DNA of 64,000 bases from JBDWFY01 sp039976075 (GCA_039976075.1 JBDWFY010000001.1:1447296-1511295), one strand, 5' to 3'; counted from the first letter of the stretch, positions 49,651 to 58,845 are shown. Made by a program: numbers and translations. Notes: generated by a model not told the origin, from the letters alone.

Positions 49651-50079
49651 TTAAGCTGCGACTTCTTCGCTTACATCTTCAGCCTCAGCCCGTGCGCGAT
49701 CTTCAGCGCCCTTGGCATCTGCATCCCGATCTACGAACTCAATAACGGCCATCGCGGCATTGTCGCCATGACGGAAGCCTGCTTTCAAAACTCGCGTATA
49801 TCCGCCTGCCCGTTCCTTGTATCGGTCGGCCAGCGTGTCAAACAGCTTCTTCACCATTTCGACATCGCGAATTTTGGAAATTGCCTGGCGACGGGCATGC
49901 AGATCGCCCCGCTTGGCCAAAGTCACAAGTTTATCGACAATTGGACGCAGTTCCTTCGCTTTGGGCAACGTTGTGACGATTTGCTCATGTTTGATGAGCG
50001 ATGCCGCCATATTTGCAAACATTGCCTTGCGATGGCTCGATGTCCGGTTGAGCTTGCGGCCGGAAACTCCGTGGCGCAT
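49651..50079 (-). CDS. rplQ: 50S ribosomal protein L17
   Basis: 142 residues. Opens with the conserved MRHGVSGRKLNRTSSHRKAMFANMAASLIKHEQI, then LPKAKELRPIVDKLVTLAKRGDL and the AMAVIEFVDR motif near the end. The C-terminal acidic, alanine-rich tail (KGAEDRARAEAEDVSEEVAA) is longer than in E. coli, as usual in alphaproteobacteria. Last gene of the alpha operon, after rpoA. Confidence 0.98.
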   Translation of the reverse strand: MRHGVSGRKLNRTSSHRKAMFANMAASLIKHEQIVTTLPKAKELRPIVDKLVTLAKRGDLHARRQAISKIRDVEMVKKLFDTLADRYKERAGGYTRVLKAGFRHGDNAAMAVIEFVDRDADAKGAEDRARAEAEDVSEEVAA

Positions 50080-50152
50080 GGCCCTCTCCTTCCAGTTTTA
50101 CTTTCGGCGGTCAAAGCCGCCAGGGGTCACCAACTGACAAATCACGTCGAGA

Positions 50153-51175
50153 TCAATAGTGATGCTCTTCGTAGCGTTTAGCCAGATCTTCAATGTTTTC
50201 AGGCGGCCAGTTGGCCACTTCCATGCCAAGATGCAGTCCCATCTGAGCCAGGACTTCCTTGATTTCGTTCAGCGACTTGCGTCCAAAATTCGGTGTACGA
50301 AGCATTTCCGCTTCGGTCTTCTGGATCAAATCGCCAATATAAACGATGTTGTCGTTTTTCAGGCAGTTTGCCGACCGAACAGAAAGCTCCAGTTCGTCGA
50401 CTTTCTTCAGCAGAGCCGGGTTGAACGCCAACTCCGGAACAGCTTCTTCCTGAACTTCTTTGTTTGGCTCTTCAAAGTTGACGAAGATCGACAACTGATC
50501 CTGCAGAATACGCGCGGCGTAAGCAACGGCATCATCCGGAGATACAGAACCGTCTGTTTCAACGCGCATCGTCAATTTATCGTAGTCAAGAACCTGTCCC
50601 TCACGGGTGTTTTCCACCTTGTAAGAAACCTTTTTGACCGGCGAATAAAGTGAATCCACGGCGATCAGACCAATTGGCGCATCTTCCGGACGGTTACGCT
50701 CCGCCGGCTGATAGCCTTTGCCTACATCTACGGTGAACTCCATACGAATTTCAGCGCCCTCATCGAGGGTGCAGATAGCAAGATCGGGATTGAGAACCTC
50801 GATATCGCCTACCGTCTGAATATCGCCCGCTGTCACAATACCTGGGCCCTGCTTACGGGCAACCATGCGTTTTGGGCCTTCACTTTCCATCCGCAACGCG
50901 ACCTCTTTGATATTGAGAACAATATCGGTCACGTCTTCCCGCACACCGGCGATAGACGAAAATTCATGCAACACGCCATCGATCTGAACGGCAGTTACGG
51001 CTGCTCCCTGCAATGAAGACAGCAGGATACGGCGCAATGCGTTTCCAAGTGTCAGTCCAAAGCCGCGCTCAAGTGGTTCTGCAACAACCGTTGCAACACG
51101 CAACGGATCATCGCCCGGCTTGATTTCCAGCTTGTTCGGCTTAATCAGCTCTTGCCAGTTTTTCTGAATGCTCAC
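50153..51175 (-). CDS. rpoA: RNA polymerase alpha subunit
   Basis: 340 residues from the GTG at 51175, which has AAGGGA six bases upstream; a TTG at 51181 lies directly on that ribosome site. The NTD (NKLEIKPGDDPLRVATVVAEPLERGFGLTLGNALRRILLSSLQGAAVTAV) dimerises and binds beta subunits. After a short acidic linker comes the CTD (about 255-325; LELSVRSANCLKNDNIVYIGDLIQKTEAEMLRTPNFGRKSLNEIKEVL) that contacts UP elements and activators. Standard length. Lies between rpsK and rplQ. Confidence 0.98.
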   Translation of the reverse strand: MSIQKNWQELIKPNKLEIKPGDDPLRVATVVAEPLERGFGLTLGNALRRILLSSLQGAAVTAVQIDGVLHEFSSIAGVREDVTDIVLNIKEVALRMESEGPKRMVARKQGPGIVTAGDIQTVGDIEVLNPDLAICTLDEGAEIRMEFTVDVGKGYQPAERNRPEDAPIGLIAVDSLYSPVKKVSYKVENTREGQVLDYDKLTMRVETDGSVSPDDAVAYAARILQDQLSIFVNFEEPNKEVQEEAVPELAFNPALLKKVDELELSVRSANCLKNDNIVYIGDLIQKTEAEMLRTPNFGRKSLNEIKEVLAQMGLHLGMEVANWPPENIEDLAKRYEEHHY

Positions 51176-51277
51176 AATCAATCCCTTTTATGGCTTTCTC
51201 GTTCTCTCATGGCAATTGCCGGAGAACTATCCTTTGCCTGAAGGTGATAGCTAACGACGTCCCAAGGGACGTCAGAC

Positions 51278-51667
51278 TTAGACGCGCCTACGCTTCCGTG
51301 GACGGCATCCATTGTGCGGTATCGGGGTCACGTCACGAATCGAGGTGATCGTAAATCCTGCGGCCTGCAATGCACGCAGTGCCGACTCACGCCCCGAACC
51401 AGGACCACGAACTTCCACTTCCAAGGTCCGCATACCGTGTTCCTGCGCCTTGCGGGCAGCATCTTCGGCCGCGACCTGAGCGGCATAAGGTGTCGATTTA
51501 CGAGATCCCTTGAACCCTTGGGCTCCCGATGATGACCAGGAAATAGTATTTCCCTGCGCATCGGTTATCGTGATCATTGTGTTGTTGAATGTAGATGCTA
51601 CATGGGCAACGCCCGATGTAATATTCTTCCGCTCGCGCTTCTTAACGCGTCCAGCTTCCTTAGCCAT
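51278..51667 (-). CDS. rpsK: 30S ribosomal protein S11
   Basis: 129 residues, core platform protein. Family motifs GVAHVASTFNNTMITITDAQGN, WSSSGAQGFKGSRKSTPYAAQVAAEDAA and the C-terminal TPIPHNGCRPRKRRRV are present. Lies between rpsM and rpoA in the alpha operon. Its N-terminus MAKEAGRVKKRERKN is typical of the group. Confidence 0.98.
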   Translation of the reverse strand: MAKEAGRVKKRERKNITSGVAHVASTFNNTMITITDAQGNTISWSSSGAQGFKGSRKSTPYAAQVAAEDAARKAQEHGMRTLEVEVRGPGSGRESALRALQAAGFTITSIRDVTPIPHNGCRPRKRRRV

Positions 51668-51739
51668 TACTTACCTTTCATGCGATCTCAACGCCACCGT
51701 AACACCAGTGGCTCCACCGTGCCGACACAGGACGAGAAA

Positions 51740-52108
51740 TTACTTCTTCTTGCCTGCAATCGCTTTCGCCGGTCCCTTGCGGGTCCTGGCATTCGTATGC
51801 GTCCGCTGTCCGCGAACTGGCAGACTACGGCGATGCCGCAGGCCGCGATAGCAACCAAGATCCATCAGACGTTTGATGTTCATTGCCACTTCGCGGCGCA
51901 GATCACCTTCAACGATGTAATCACGGTCGATTGTCTCACGGATCTGAAGCACTTCCGCATCAGAAAGTTCATTGACCCGACGTTCCGGCGCAACATTCAC
52001 TTTCGTGATTATTTCTTGCGCCTTGGTGGGACCAATGCCGTGAATGTACTGCAGCGCGATGAGTACGCGCTTGTTCGTCGGAATGTTGACGCCTGCAATA
52101 CGAGCCAC
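51740..52108 (-). CDS. rpsM: 30S ribosomal protein S13
   Basis: 122 residues from the GTG at 52108, which has an AAGGAG seven bases upstream and gives the conserved VARIAGVNIPTNKRV opening. A longer frame to 52138 would add ten residues not found in the family. Conserved YIHGIGPTKA near residue 20 and the C-terminal RHRRSLPVRGQRTHTNARTRKG are visible. No rpmJ gene lies between secY and this gene. Confidence 0.96.
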   Translation of the reverse strand: MARIAGVNIPTNKRVLIALQYIHGIGPTKAQEIITKVNVAPERRVNELSDAEVLQIRETIDRDYIVEGDLRREVAMNIKRLMDLGCYRGLRHRRSLPVRGQRTHTNARTRKGPAKAIAGKKK

Positions 52109-52293
52109 GTCGTTTCTCCTTTGAAAGACAGCAATCAAGCACGCTGTCTAAATAGTTTGGTTTTGTAAGAGAGTGCCCCAAGACGAAAAGATCGGCTCCG
52201 GGCATTCAAAAATACCGGCACCAATCGAGCTTGATTCACGATAGTGCCGGTTGATATCGATTTCACACCGCGACGTCAACCGTCACAGTCAAA

Positions 52294-52875
52294 TCAGACT
52301 GCAACTGTTTCAGCCAGAATACTGTCAATCTGCTGAGAAACGGCTTCAATCGGTGCCATGCCGTTCACCGCTTGAAGAATGTTTCGACCTTTGTAGAACA
52401 CCACAAGTGGTGCCGTCTGCTCATGATAAACGGCGAGACGCTTCTTCAATGTCTCAACATTATCATCCGAGCGCGCCCCGCCGGTTTCCCGAATGCGGCT
52501 TTCAATACGCTCAACAAGAATACTATCGTCCACTTCAAGCTCGATTACCGCATCAAGCTTGAGGTCCTTCTCCTGCAGCAATTTCTCAAGAGCTTCTGCC
52601 TGAGCAATCGTACGCGGAAAACCATCGAGAATAAATCCGTTAGAGCAATCCGCCTGATCGATCCGATCAGAAATTATCGAGACAATGATATCGTCAGAGA
52701 CAAGCTCTCCCCGATCCATGACATCTTTTGCCTTCAGCCCAACGTCAGTGCCGGCCTTCACGGCAGCGCGCAACATATCACCCGTCGACAATTGTACGAT
52801 TTTGTGGTTGTCGACAATACGTGCAGCCTGCGTCCCCTTCCCCGCTCCCGGCGGGCCCAACAAAATGAGCCTCAT
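52294..52875 (-). CDS. adk: adenylate kinase (short LID form)
   Basis: 193 residues, converts ATP and AMP to two ADP. The P-loop GPPGAGKGTQA is at residues 7-17. The AMP-binding segment QLSTGDMLRAAVKAGTDVG and the DGFPRTIAQAEALE motif are present. The LID is short: the segment RIRETGGARSDDNVETLKKRL lacks the inserted zinc/Cys lobe of long forms, as in many alphaproteobacteria. Start overlaps the secY stop by four bases, so both are coupled. Confidence 0.97.
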   Translation of the reverse strand: MRLILLGPPGAGKGTQAARIVDNHKIVQLSTGDMLRAAVKAGTDVGLKAKDVMDRGELVSDDIIVSIISDRIDQADCSNGFILDGFPRTIAQAEALEKLLQEKDLKLDAVIELEVDDSILVERIESRIRETGGARSDDNVETLKKRLAVYHEQTAPLVVFYKGRNILQAVNGMAPIEAVSQQIDSILAETVAV

Positions 52876-54212
52876 CTACGTTTCCCCCTGAGCTTAGACT
52901 TCTTAACCAGCCCTTCATATTGATGCGCCAGCAGATGACCTTGCACCTGGGAAACAGTATCCATTGTAACGCTCACGATAATGAGAAGGGACGTTCCTCC
53001 GAAATAAAACGGTACACCGGTGGCCGAAATAAGAAATTCCGGCAATAAGCAGACAATCACCAGATAGATCGCACCGACAACCGTAACGCGCGTCAGCACA
53101 AAATCGATGTAACTGGCGGTTCGCTCACCAGGCCGAATACCGGGAATGAAGCCACCATGCTTCTTCAGATTGTCAGCTGTCTCAGTCGGATTGAAAACGA
53201 TGGCCGTATAGAAAAAGGCAAAGAACACAATCATCGCGCTATAGGCGATCATATAAAGCGGCTGGCCGTGACCAAGCAGCGCCGTCATAGTCGTAACCCA
53301 GCCCGGAGAGGTCGCGCCCGCACCACCTGAAAAGCCTGCAACAGTTGCCGGAACGAGCAACAAAGAAGACGCAAAGATCGGCGGAATCACACCAGCCGTA
53401 TTCAATTTCAAAGGCAGGAACGACGTATTGCCTTCGAACATGCGGTTGCCCATCTGCCGTTTTGGATACTGGATCAACAATCGGCGCTGAGCTCTTTCGA
53501 CAAAGACGATAAAGCCAATAACCACAATCGACAGAACGATAATTCCGAGGATCAATGCCGTAGACAGTGCGCCCTGACGGCCCAATTCCAACGTGCCTGC
53601 GATTGCAGATGGCAATTCGGCGACAATACCGGCAAAAATGATCAGCGAAATACCATTACCGATCCCTCTTGAGGTGATCTGCTCGCCCAACCACATCAGG
53701 AACATTGTACCGCCAACCAGCGTAATGACCGCTGTCAGCCGGAAGAACCAGCCCGGGTCAGTAACGATACTTCCGCTCGATTCCAGTCCGACGGAGATCC
53801 CGTATGCCTGGAATGTTGCCAAAATAACCGTACCGTATCGGGTATACTGGTTGATTACTTTTCGCCCCTGCTCCCCTTCTTTCTTCAGCTGTTCCAGTGT
53901 GGGAACGACTGTCGTCATCAACTGAATGATAATGGAAGCAGAGATATAGGGCATAATGCCCAGGGCGAAGATCGCCATTCGCCCCACGGCACCGCCGGAG
54001 AACATATTGAACAGACCGATAATACCAGTCTGCGCCTGATCAAACGCTTGCTGTAGCGCAACGGGGTCGATCCCCGGCAGCGGAATATAAGTCCCGAACC
54101 GATAAACAAGCAGCGCACCCAGTGTGAACCAAATACGCTTCTTCAGTTCTTCGGCCTTGGCAAAGGCAGAGAAATTCAGATTTGAGGCTAGTTGTTCAGC
54201 AGCCGATGCCAT
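52872..54212 (-). CDS. secY: preprotein translocase subunit SecY
   Basis: 446 residues, ten-helix channel protein of the Sec translocon. Key segments: KKRIWFTLGALLVYRFGTYIPLPGID (helix 1), YISASIIIQLMTTVVP (helix 2 plug region), IGNGISLIIFAGI (helix 5), RAQRRLLIQYPKRQMG in the cytoplasmic loop, FEGNTSFLPLKLNTAGVIPPIFASSLLL, and the C-terminal YEGLVKKSKLRGK. It lies between rplO and adk at the end of the spc operon. Confidence 0.98.
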   Translation of the reverse strand: MASAAEQLASNLNFSAFAKAEELKKRIWFTLGALLVYRFGTYIPLPGIDPVALQQAFDQAQTGIIGLFNMFSGGAVGRMAIFALGIMPYISASIIIQLMTTVVPTLEQLKKEGEQGRKVINQYTRYGTVILATFQAYGISVGLESSGSIVTDPGWFFRLTAVITLVGGTMFLMWLGEQITSRGIGNGISLIIFAGIVAELPSAIAGTLELGRQGALSTALILGIIVLSIVVIGFIVFVERAQRRLLIQYPKRQMGNRMFEGNTSFLPLKLNTAGVIPPIFASSLLLVPATVAGFSGGAGATSPGWVTTMTALLGHGQPLYMIAYSAMIVFFAFFYTAIVFNPTETADNLKKHGGFIPGIRPGERTASYIDFVLTRVTVVGAIYLVIVCLLPEFLISATGVPFYFGGTSLLIIVSVTMDTVSQVQGHLLAHQYEGLVKKSKLRGKRR

Positions 54213-54255
54213 TCCGAACTCCGCATTAGGAATGCTACACTAATAATGGATCCGC

Positions 54256-54732
54256 TCAGGCTTCTTGAGCCGGAGCAGCTTTCACCGTTACTTTTCCGCC
54301 TGCTTTTTCTACCGCAGCAATGGCGGCTTTGGAAGCGCCGGCAATCTCAAATGTGACCGCACTCTTCAACTCTCCGTCAGAAAGCAGCCGGACACCGTCA
54401 CGGGCACGCTTGACAACCCCGGCCGCGATCAGTGTTTCCACAGTCACTGCAGCCTTGGCGTCAAGTTTTCCGGCATCGATCGCAGTCTGAACACGGCCCA
54501 GGGACACAATATTGAAGTCCTTGGAGAAAATGTTCTTGAAACCACGCTTTGGCAGGCGCCGATGCAAAGGCATCTGGCCGCCCTCAAAACCTTTGATCGC
54601 GACACCTGAACGAGACTTCTGTCCCTTTACACCGCGACCGCCGGTTTTACCCTTGCCGGACCCGATACCACGCCCGACGCGCGTACGCGTTACAGCAGCA
54701 CCGTCATTGTCCTGAAGTTCATTGAGCTTCAT
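54256..54732 (-). CDS. rplO: 50S ribosomal protein L15
   Basis: 158 residues. Conserved N-terminal part RVGRGIGSGKGKTGGRGVKGQKSRSGVAIKGFEGGQMPLHRRLPKRGF is complete; the C-terminus contains VTFEIAGASKAAIAAVEKAGGKV. Lies between rpmD and secY, as in the spc operon. Confidence 0.98.
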   Translation of the reverse strand: MKLNELQDNDGAAVTRTRVGRGIGSGKGKTGGRGVKGQKSRSGVAIKGFEGGQMPLHRRLPKRGFKNIFSKDFNIVSLGRVQTAIDAGKLDAKAAVTVETLIAAGVVKRARDGVRLLSDGELKSAVTFEIAGASKAAIAAVEKAGGKVTVKAAPAQEA

Positions 54733-54754
54733 ATTACTTCTCCCGTATCCCGGT

Positions 54755-54949
54755 TCAAGCGTCGTCGACGACGCGAACGAGATGCTGGACCTTCCTGATC
54801 ATTCCGCGCACTGAAGGTGTATCCTTCAGCGTACGGCGGCGTTTCATTTTATTCAGACCAAGACCGATCAGCGTTGCTTCCTGATCAGCCGGGCGGCGCA
54901 AAGGGCTGCCAATCTGTTCGACCGTAATGGTCATGTCGGACTTCGCCAT
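54755..54949 (-). CDS. rpmD: 50S ribosomal protein L30
   Basis: 64 residues. TITVEQIGSPLRRPADQEATLIGLGLNKMKRRRTLKDTPSVRGMIRKVQHLV is the full family sequence. The very short protein is typical of bacterial L30. Lies between rpsE and rplO. Confidence 0.97.
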   Translation of the reverse strand: MAKSDMTITVEQIGSPLRRPADQEATLIGLGLNKMKRRRTLKDTPSVRGMIRKVQHLVRVVDDA

Positions 54950-54991
54950 CGAACTAACCTTCGTTTAAGTTGGTGTCGTGCAGCGGCAGGT

Positions 54992-55552
54992 TCAAGCCTC
55001 GCTTGCTGCTGCACTTTCATCCTGTCCCCGGCGTCGTGCCTGAATGGCAGAAACCTTCAATCCGCGACGAGCTGCAACTGAACGCGGGCTGTCTTCACCC
55101 TTCAGTGCATCAAACGTTGCCCGGATCATATTGTACGGATTGGATGTGCCAAGCGATTTGGCCACAACATCCTGAACACCCAGGGTCTCAAATACCGCAC
55201 GCATCGGACCGCCGGCAATAATACCAGTACCAGCCGGAGCTGCCCGAAGCAGAACTTTACCCGCACCGTGATGGCCTTCGACATCGTGGTGCAATGTCCG
55301 ACCTTCGCGCAGCGGCACACGGATCATCGCCCGCTTGGCCGACTCGGTGGCCTTACGGATTGCTTCAGGCACTTCACGCGCCTTACCGTGTCCAAAGCCA
55401 ACACGGCCTTTTTGATCACCCACGACAACGAGTGCGGCAAAACCGAAACGACGGCCGCCTTTTACAACTTTCGCGACGCGGTTGATATGCACGAGTTTAT
55501 CAACGAATTCGCTGTCGCGATCGTCCCTGTCCCGTGAGTCATGTCTCGCCAT
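54992..55552 (-). CDS. rpsE: 30S ribosomal protein S5
   Basis: 186 residues. The N-terminal double-stranded RNA-binding-like domain includes FVDKLVHINRVAKVVKGGRRFGFAALVVVGDQKGRVGFGHGKAREVPEAIRKA; the second half contains APAGTGIIAGGPMRAVFETLGVQDVVAKSLGTSNPYNMIRATFDAL. The basic, alanine-rich C-terminal tail is usual. Ram-type fidelity residues are in the standard context. Confidence 0.98.
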   Translation of the reverse strand: MARHDSRDRDDRDSEFVDKLVHINRVAKVVKGGRRFGFAALVVVGDQKGRVGFGHGKAREVPEAIRKATESAKRAMIRVPLREGRTLHHDVEGHHGAGKVLLRAAPAGTGIIAGGPMRAVFETLGVQDVVAKSLGTSNPYNMIRATFDALKGEDSPRSVAARRGLKVSAIQARRRGQDESAAASEA

Positions 55553-55594
55553 TTTAACTGTCTTTCGTTCTTAAGAGCGTGTTACCTACGCCGG

Positions 55595-55957
55595 TCAGAA
55601 TTCCAATCCGCCCTCACGCGCCGCATCGGCCAAAGCCTTTACGCGCCCGTGGAACAAATATCCACCGCGGTCAAAGATCACCTGCTCAATGCCAGCTTTC
55701 TTCGCGCGTTCGGCAAGTAATTTGCCAACCGCTGTCGCAGCTTCTGCATCAGCGCCGGTTTTCAAACTCGACCGCATATCTTTTTCCAGAGAAGATGCTG
55801 CAGCGACTGTCGCGCCGTTGTCATCATTAATCACCTGGGCATAAATATGTTTCGAAGAGCGGAATACGCTAAGGCGCGGACGCCCATTGGATACCGCTTT
55901 GAGTGAACGACGTACACGGTCGCGACGACGCTCGTAAAGTGTTTTTCCCTTGGCCAT
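55595..55957 (-). CDS. rplR: 50S ribosomal protein L18
   Basis: 120 residues, 5S rRNA-binding protein. Conserved GRPRLSVFRSSKHIYAQVINDD and the C-terminal FDRGGYLFHGRVKALADAAREGGLEF are complete. The basic N-terminus TLYERRRDRVRRSLK is typical. Lies between rplF and rpsE. Confidence 0.98.
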   Translation of the reverse strand: MAKGKTLYERRRDRVRRSLKAVSNGRPRLSVFRSSKHIYAQVINDDNGATVAAASSLEKDMRSSLKTGADAEAATAVGKLLAERAKKAGIEQVIFDRGGYLFHGRVKALADAAREGGLEF

Positions 55958-55966
55958 GATTCTCGC

Positions 55967-56500
55967 CTACTTCTTCTTGCCTTCCTTGCGGACGATATTC
56001 TCGCCCTCGTACCGGATCCCTTTGCCCTTATAAGGCTCAGGTGGCCGGAACTTCCGGATTTCGGCAGAAACCTGCCCAACACGTTGTTTATCGATACCGC
56101 TGACAACAATCTCAGTTGGCTTCGGACACTGTATCTGAATACCTTCAGGGACTGCATAAACGACATCGTGGGACAAACCCAGCGCAAGCTGCAGGTTCTT
56201 GCCCTGCAGCTGAGCACGATACCCCACACCGGTAATCGCCAGCTTTTTCTCAAAACCCTGGCTGACACCATGCAGAATATTGTCAATCATCGTACGTGAC
56301 ATGCCCCACATCGCCCGCGCTTCGTTACTATCGTCACGCGGATCGACCTTGATGCCATCATCGGTCATTTCAGCCAAAACCCGGTCATTCAACGCAAAGG
56401 AGAGTTCTCCCTTGGGTCCTTTGACCGTTACGTTCTGGCCATCTATCGTCGCCGTTACGCCCGAAGGGACGGCTACCGGCCTTTTACCAATCCGAGACAT
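55967..56500 (-). CDS. rplF: 50S ribosomal protein L6
   Basis: 177 residues with two related alpha/beta domains. The first has MSRIGKRPVAVPSGVTATIDGQNVTVKGPKGELS and the second VVYAVPEGIQIQCPKPTEIVVSGIDKQRVGQVSAEIRKFRPPEPYKGKGIRYEGE, with the conserved GKGIRY tip. Lies between rpsH and rplR. Confidence 0.98.
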   Translation of the reverse strand: MSRIGKRPVAVPSGVTATIDGQNVTVKGPKGELSFALNDRVLAEMTDDGIKVDPRDDSNEARAMWGMSRTMIDNILHGVSQGFEKKLAITGVGYRAQLQGKNLQLALGLSHDVVYAVPEGIQIQCPKPTEIVVSGIDKQRVGQVSAEIRKFRPPEPYKGKGIRYEGENIVRKEGKKK

Positions 56501-56545
56501 GAGTCCACCCTGTCCGGTTCAAATTCAAAGAAAAGACTGACCGCA

Positions 56546-56944
56546 TTAGAAGACGCGGCACAGAACCTCTCCACCTACGTTATTCTCGCGCGCATCATGA
56601 TCTGCCATGACGCCGGATGGTGTCGAGACAATCGATACACCCAGTCCATTTGCAACACGAGGAATGTTTTTCACTGACGTATAGACGCGGCGGCCAGGTT
56701 TGGAGACACGTTGAATCTCCTTGATGACCGGCTCGCCATCGAAATACTTCAGCTCGATCTCAAATTCCGATTTTCCATCAGAATAATCGACCGACGAATA
56801 CCCGCGGATAAAACCTTCCGCTGCCAGAACATCCAGAACACTGGCGCGCAGTCGTGATGCAGGCGTACGGCAATTATTTTTGCGACGCAGCTGCGCATTA
56901 CGAATACGGGTCAGCATATCACCGAGCGGATCTGAAATAGCCAT
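56546..56944 (-). CDS. rpsH: 30S ribosomal protein S8
   Basis: 132 residues. The family sequence is complete from ISDPLGDMLTRIRNAQLRRKN through RVSKPGRRVYTSVKNIPRVANGLGVSIVSTPSGVMADHDARENNVGGEVLCRVF. Central 16S rRNA and mRNA autoregulatory binding surface is present. Lies between rpsN and rplF. Confidence 0.98.
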   Translation of the reverse strand: MAISDPLGDMLTRIRNAQLRRKNNCRTPASRLRASVLDVLAAEGFIRGYSSVDYSDGKSEFEIELKYFDGEPVIKEIQRVSKPGRRVYTSVKNIPRVANGLGVSIVSTPSGVMADHDARENNVGGEVLCRVF

Positions 56945-56956
56945 GCTCGATTCTCC

Positions 56957-57262
56957 TTACCAGCTCGACTTGACCAGGCCCGGGATACGACCCTGGGAAC
57001 CCAACTCACGCAGAGCGATACGTGAAACCTTCAACTTGCGGTAATAGGCCCGCGGACGACCAGACACTTCACACCGGTTACGTACCCGTGTCGGCGCTGA
57101 ATTTCTTGGCAGTGCTGCCAACTTCAGCCGTGCATTAAAGCGTTCTTCCAATGAGAGCGCCTCATCCTTGGCCATCGCCTTCAGTTCAGCTCGTTTTGCA
57201 GCATATTGATCAACAAGCTTCATACGACGCTTGTTTTTCTCAACCGCGCTTTTCTTCGCCAT
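56957..57262 (-). CDS. rpsN: 30S ribosomal protein S14 (zinc-independent long form)
   Basis: 101 residues. This is the longer form without the CxxC zinc motif: one Cys in RNRCEVSGRPRAYYRKLKVSRIALREL replaces the four-cysteine ribbon. Start MAKKSAVEKNKRRMKLV is preceded by an A/G-rich site. Lies between rplE and rpsH. Confidence 0.97.
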   Translation of the reverse strand: MAKKSAVEKNKRRMKLVDQYAAKRAELKAMAKDEALSLEERFNARLKLAALPRNSAPTRVRNRCEVSGRPRAYYRKLKVSRIALRELGSQGRIPGLVKSSW

Positions 57263-57273
57263 CTTTTTTTTCC

Positions 57274-57849
57274 TTAAACGTCCGTATCTGCAGCCTGGGG
57301 AAACGGAAAGTTGAAAGCACGGAGCAATTCACGCGCTTCGTCATCCGTTTTGGCCGTGGTGCAGACGATCACGTCCATTCCCCAGATCTGATCAACTTGA
57401 TCGTAATTGATCTCAGGGAAGATGATGTGTTCCTTGATGCCCATCGCATAATTGCCACGCCCGTCAAAACTCTTGGGATTGAGGCCGCGGAAATCGCGGA
57501 CACGAGGCAGTGCGATCGTGACCAGGCGGTCAAGAAATTCAAACATCTGGTTTTTACGAAGGGTCACCTTCGCGCCCAGCGGCATCCCATCACGGACTTT
57601 AAAGGTCGCGATTGATTTGCGCGCATAAGTAATCTGCGGCTTCTGGCCTGCGATTTTTTCCAGGTCAGCTGCAGCAATCTTGGCTTTCTTGCTGTCGCCA
57701 ACTGCCTCGCCAATCCCCATGTTCAGGACAATCTTGTCCAGAGCAGGAACCTGCATCGGGTTCTTATATTCGAATTTCTCGAACAGTTGCGGCCGAATGA
57801 CTTCGACGTAAGTCTTCTTCAGACGCGGTTCGTATGTTGCCTCAGCCAT
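57274..57849 (-). CDS. rplE: 50S ribosomal protein L5
   Basis: 191 residues, 5S rRNA-binding. Conserved VPALDKIVLNMGIGEAVGDSKK, AGQKPQITYARKSIATFKVRDGMPLGAKVTLRKNQMFEFLDRLVTIALPRVRDFRGL and the C-terminal GMDVIVCTTAKTDDEARELL. The start overlaps the rplX stop by eight bases. Lies between rplX and rpsN. Confidence 0.98.
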   Translation of the reverse strand: MAEATYEPRLKKTYVEVIRPQLFEKFEYKNPMQVPALDKIVLNMGIGEAVGDSKKAKIAAADLEKIAGQKPQITYARKSIATFKVRDGMPLGAKVTLRKNQMFEFLDRLVTIALPRVRDFRGLNPKSFDGRGNYAMGIKEHIIFPEINYDQVDQIWGMDVIVCTTAKTDDEARELLRAFNFPFPQAADTDV

Positions 57850-58159
57850 CGATCAGATCTCCCGAACGCTTGGCAAAACGGACCTTACGGCCGTCATCTT
57901 GAAATCTGAAACCAACGCGTGTCGGCTTACCGTCTTTTGGATCGGCAACAGCGATATTGGAAACCTGAATCGGGGCTTCTTTGGTAATGATACCCCCTTC
58001 GGCTGCCTGCGTTTGTTTCTGGTGGCGACGCACCAGATTGATGCCGCGAACAAGCGCGCGACCGGAATCCGGTATCATCTTGATAACTTCGCCGGACTTG
58101 CCCTTGTCGCGACCGGACAGGACAACGACTTTGTCACCCTTTTTAATCTTTGCGGCCAT
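57842..58159 (-). CDS. rplX: 50S ribosomal protein L24
   Basis: 105 residues with a KOW motif at the N-terminus (KIKKGDKVVVLSGRDKGKSGEVIKM), then RALVRGINLVRRHQKQTQAAEGGIITKEAPIQVSNIAVADP. One base separates it from rplN and it overlaps rplE by eight bases, so the three are coupled. Confidence 0.98.
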   Translation of the reverse strand: MAAKIKKGDKVVVLSGRDKGKSGEVIKMIPDSGRALVRGINLVRRHQKQTQAAEGGIITKEAPIQVSNIAVADPKDGKPTRVGFRFQDDGRKVRFAKRSGDLIDG

Positions 58160-58160
58160 T

Positions 58161-58529
58161 TCAGAGCACCTCCGGTGCGAGCGAAATAATCTTCATGTGG
58201 TTTTTGGACCTCAACTCACGTGGAACCGGGCCAAAGATACGAGTCCCGACAGGTTCTTTGTTGTTGTTGACCAAAACCGCAGCATTGCGATCAAAGCGGA
58301 TCACAGATCCATCCGAACGGCGAATGTCTTTTGCTGTACGCACGACAACCGCCCTCATCACGTCACCTTTTTTGACACGCCCGCGCGGATTAGCCTCTTT
58401 CACGGAGACGACGATAATGTCGCCCACGCTGGCATATTTCCGCTTCGAGCCGCCAAGCACTTTGATGCACATAACGCGACGGGCGCCGGAATTGTCTGCC
58501 ACGTCCAAGTTTGTTTGCATCTGAATCAT
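58161..58529 (-). CDS. rplN: 50S ribosomal protein L14
   Basis: 122 residues. Starts MIQMQTNLDVADNSGARRVMCIKVLGGSKRKYA and includes VGDIIVVSVKEANPRGRVKKGDVMRAVVVRTAK; the complete family sequence. Lies between rpsQ and rplX. Confidence 0.98.
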   Translation of the reverse strand: MIQMQTNLDVADNSGARRVMCIKVLGGSKRKYASVGDIIVVSVKEANPRGRVKKGDVMRAVVVRTAKDIRRSDGSVIRFDRNAAVLVNNNKEPVGTRIFGPVPRELRSKNHMKIISLAPEVL

Positions 58530-58596
58530 GACTGGAAGCCTTGTTCTTTTTCTCGGCTCCCTACTAAGCAGGGACGCCGGATGCGATTGTTATCAC

Positions 58597-58836
58597 CTAG
58601 GAAGCGGTACTTTCGAGCACTTCCCAACACTTGTTTTTCGAAATGGGAGCACATTCCTGTATCTGGACGGCGTCGCCGACCTTACGGGCATTACTCTCAT
58701 CATGTGCGTGGTACTTTTTCGACCGGCGCACAGTCTTCTTCAGCAGCGGGTGCGTAAAGCGGCGTTCCACTTTTACAACAACCGTCTTGTCGTTCTTGTC
58801 GCTGACGACGATGCCCTGAAGGATGCGTTTTGGCAT
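58597..58836 (-). CDS. rpsQ: 30S ribosomal protein S17
   Basis: 79 residues, OB-fold. Conserved MPKRILQGIVVSDKNDKTVVVKVERRFTHPLLKKTVRRSKKYHAHDE and KVGDAVQIQECAPISKNKCWEV. Lies between rpmC and rplN. Confidence 0.97.
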   Translation of the reverse strand: MPKRILQGIVVSDKNDKTVVVKVERRFTHPLLKKTVRRSKKYHAHDESNARKVGDAVQIQECAPISKNKCWEVLESTAS

Positions 58837-58845
58837 CGTAGCCTC

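Noticed and set aside
52109..52293. rpmJ (L36) between rpsM and adk
   Set aside because: No short frame with the L36 CxxC pattern is seen in this gap. In alphaproteobacteria the gene is usually elsewhere.
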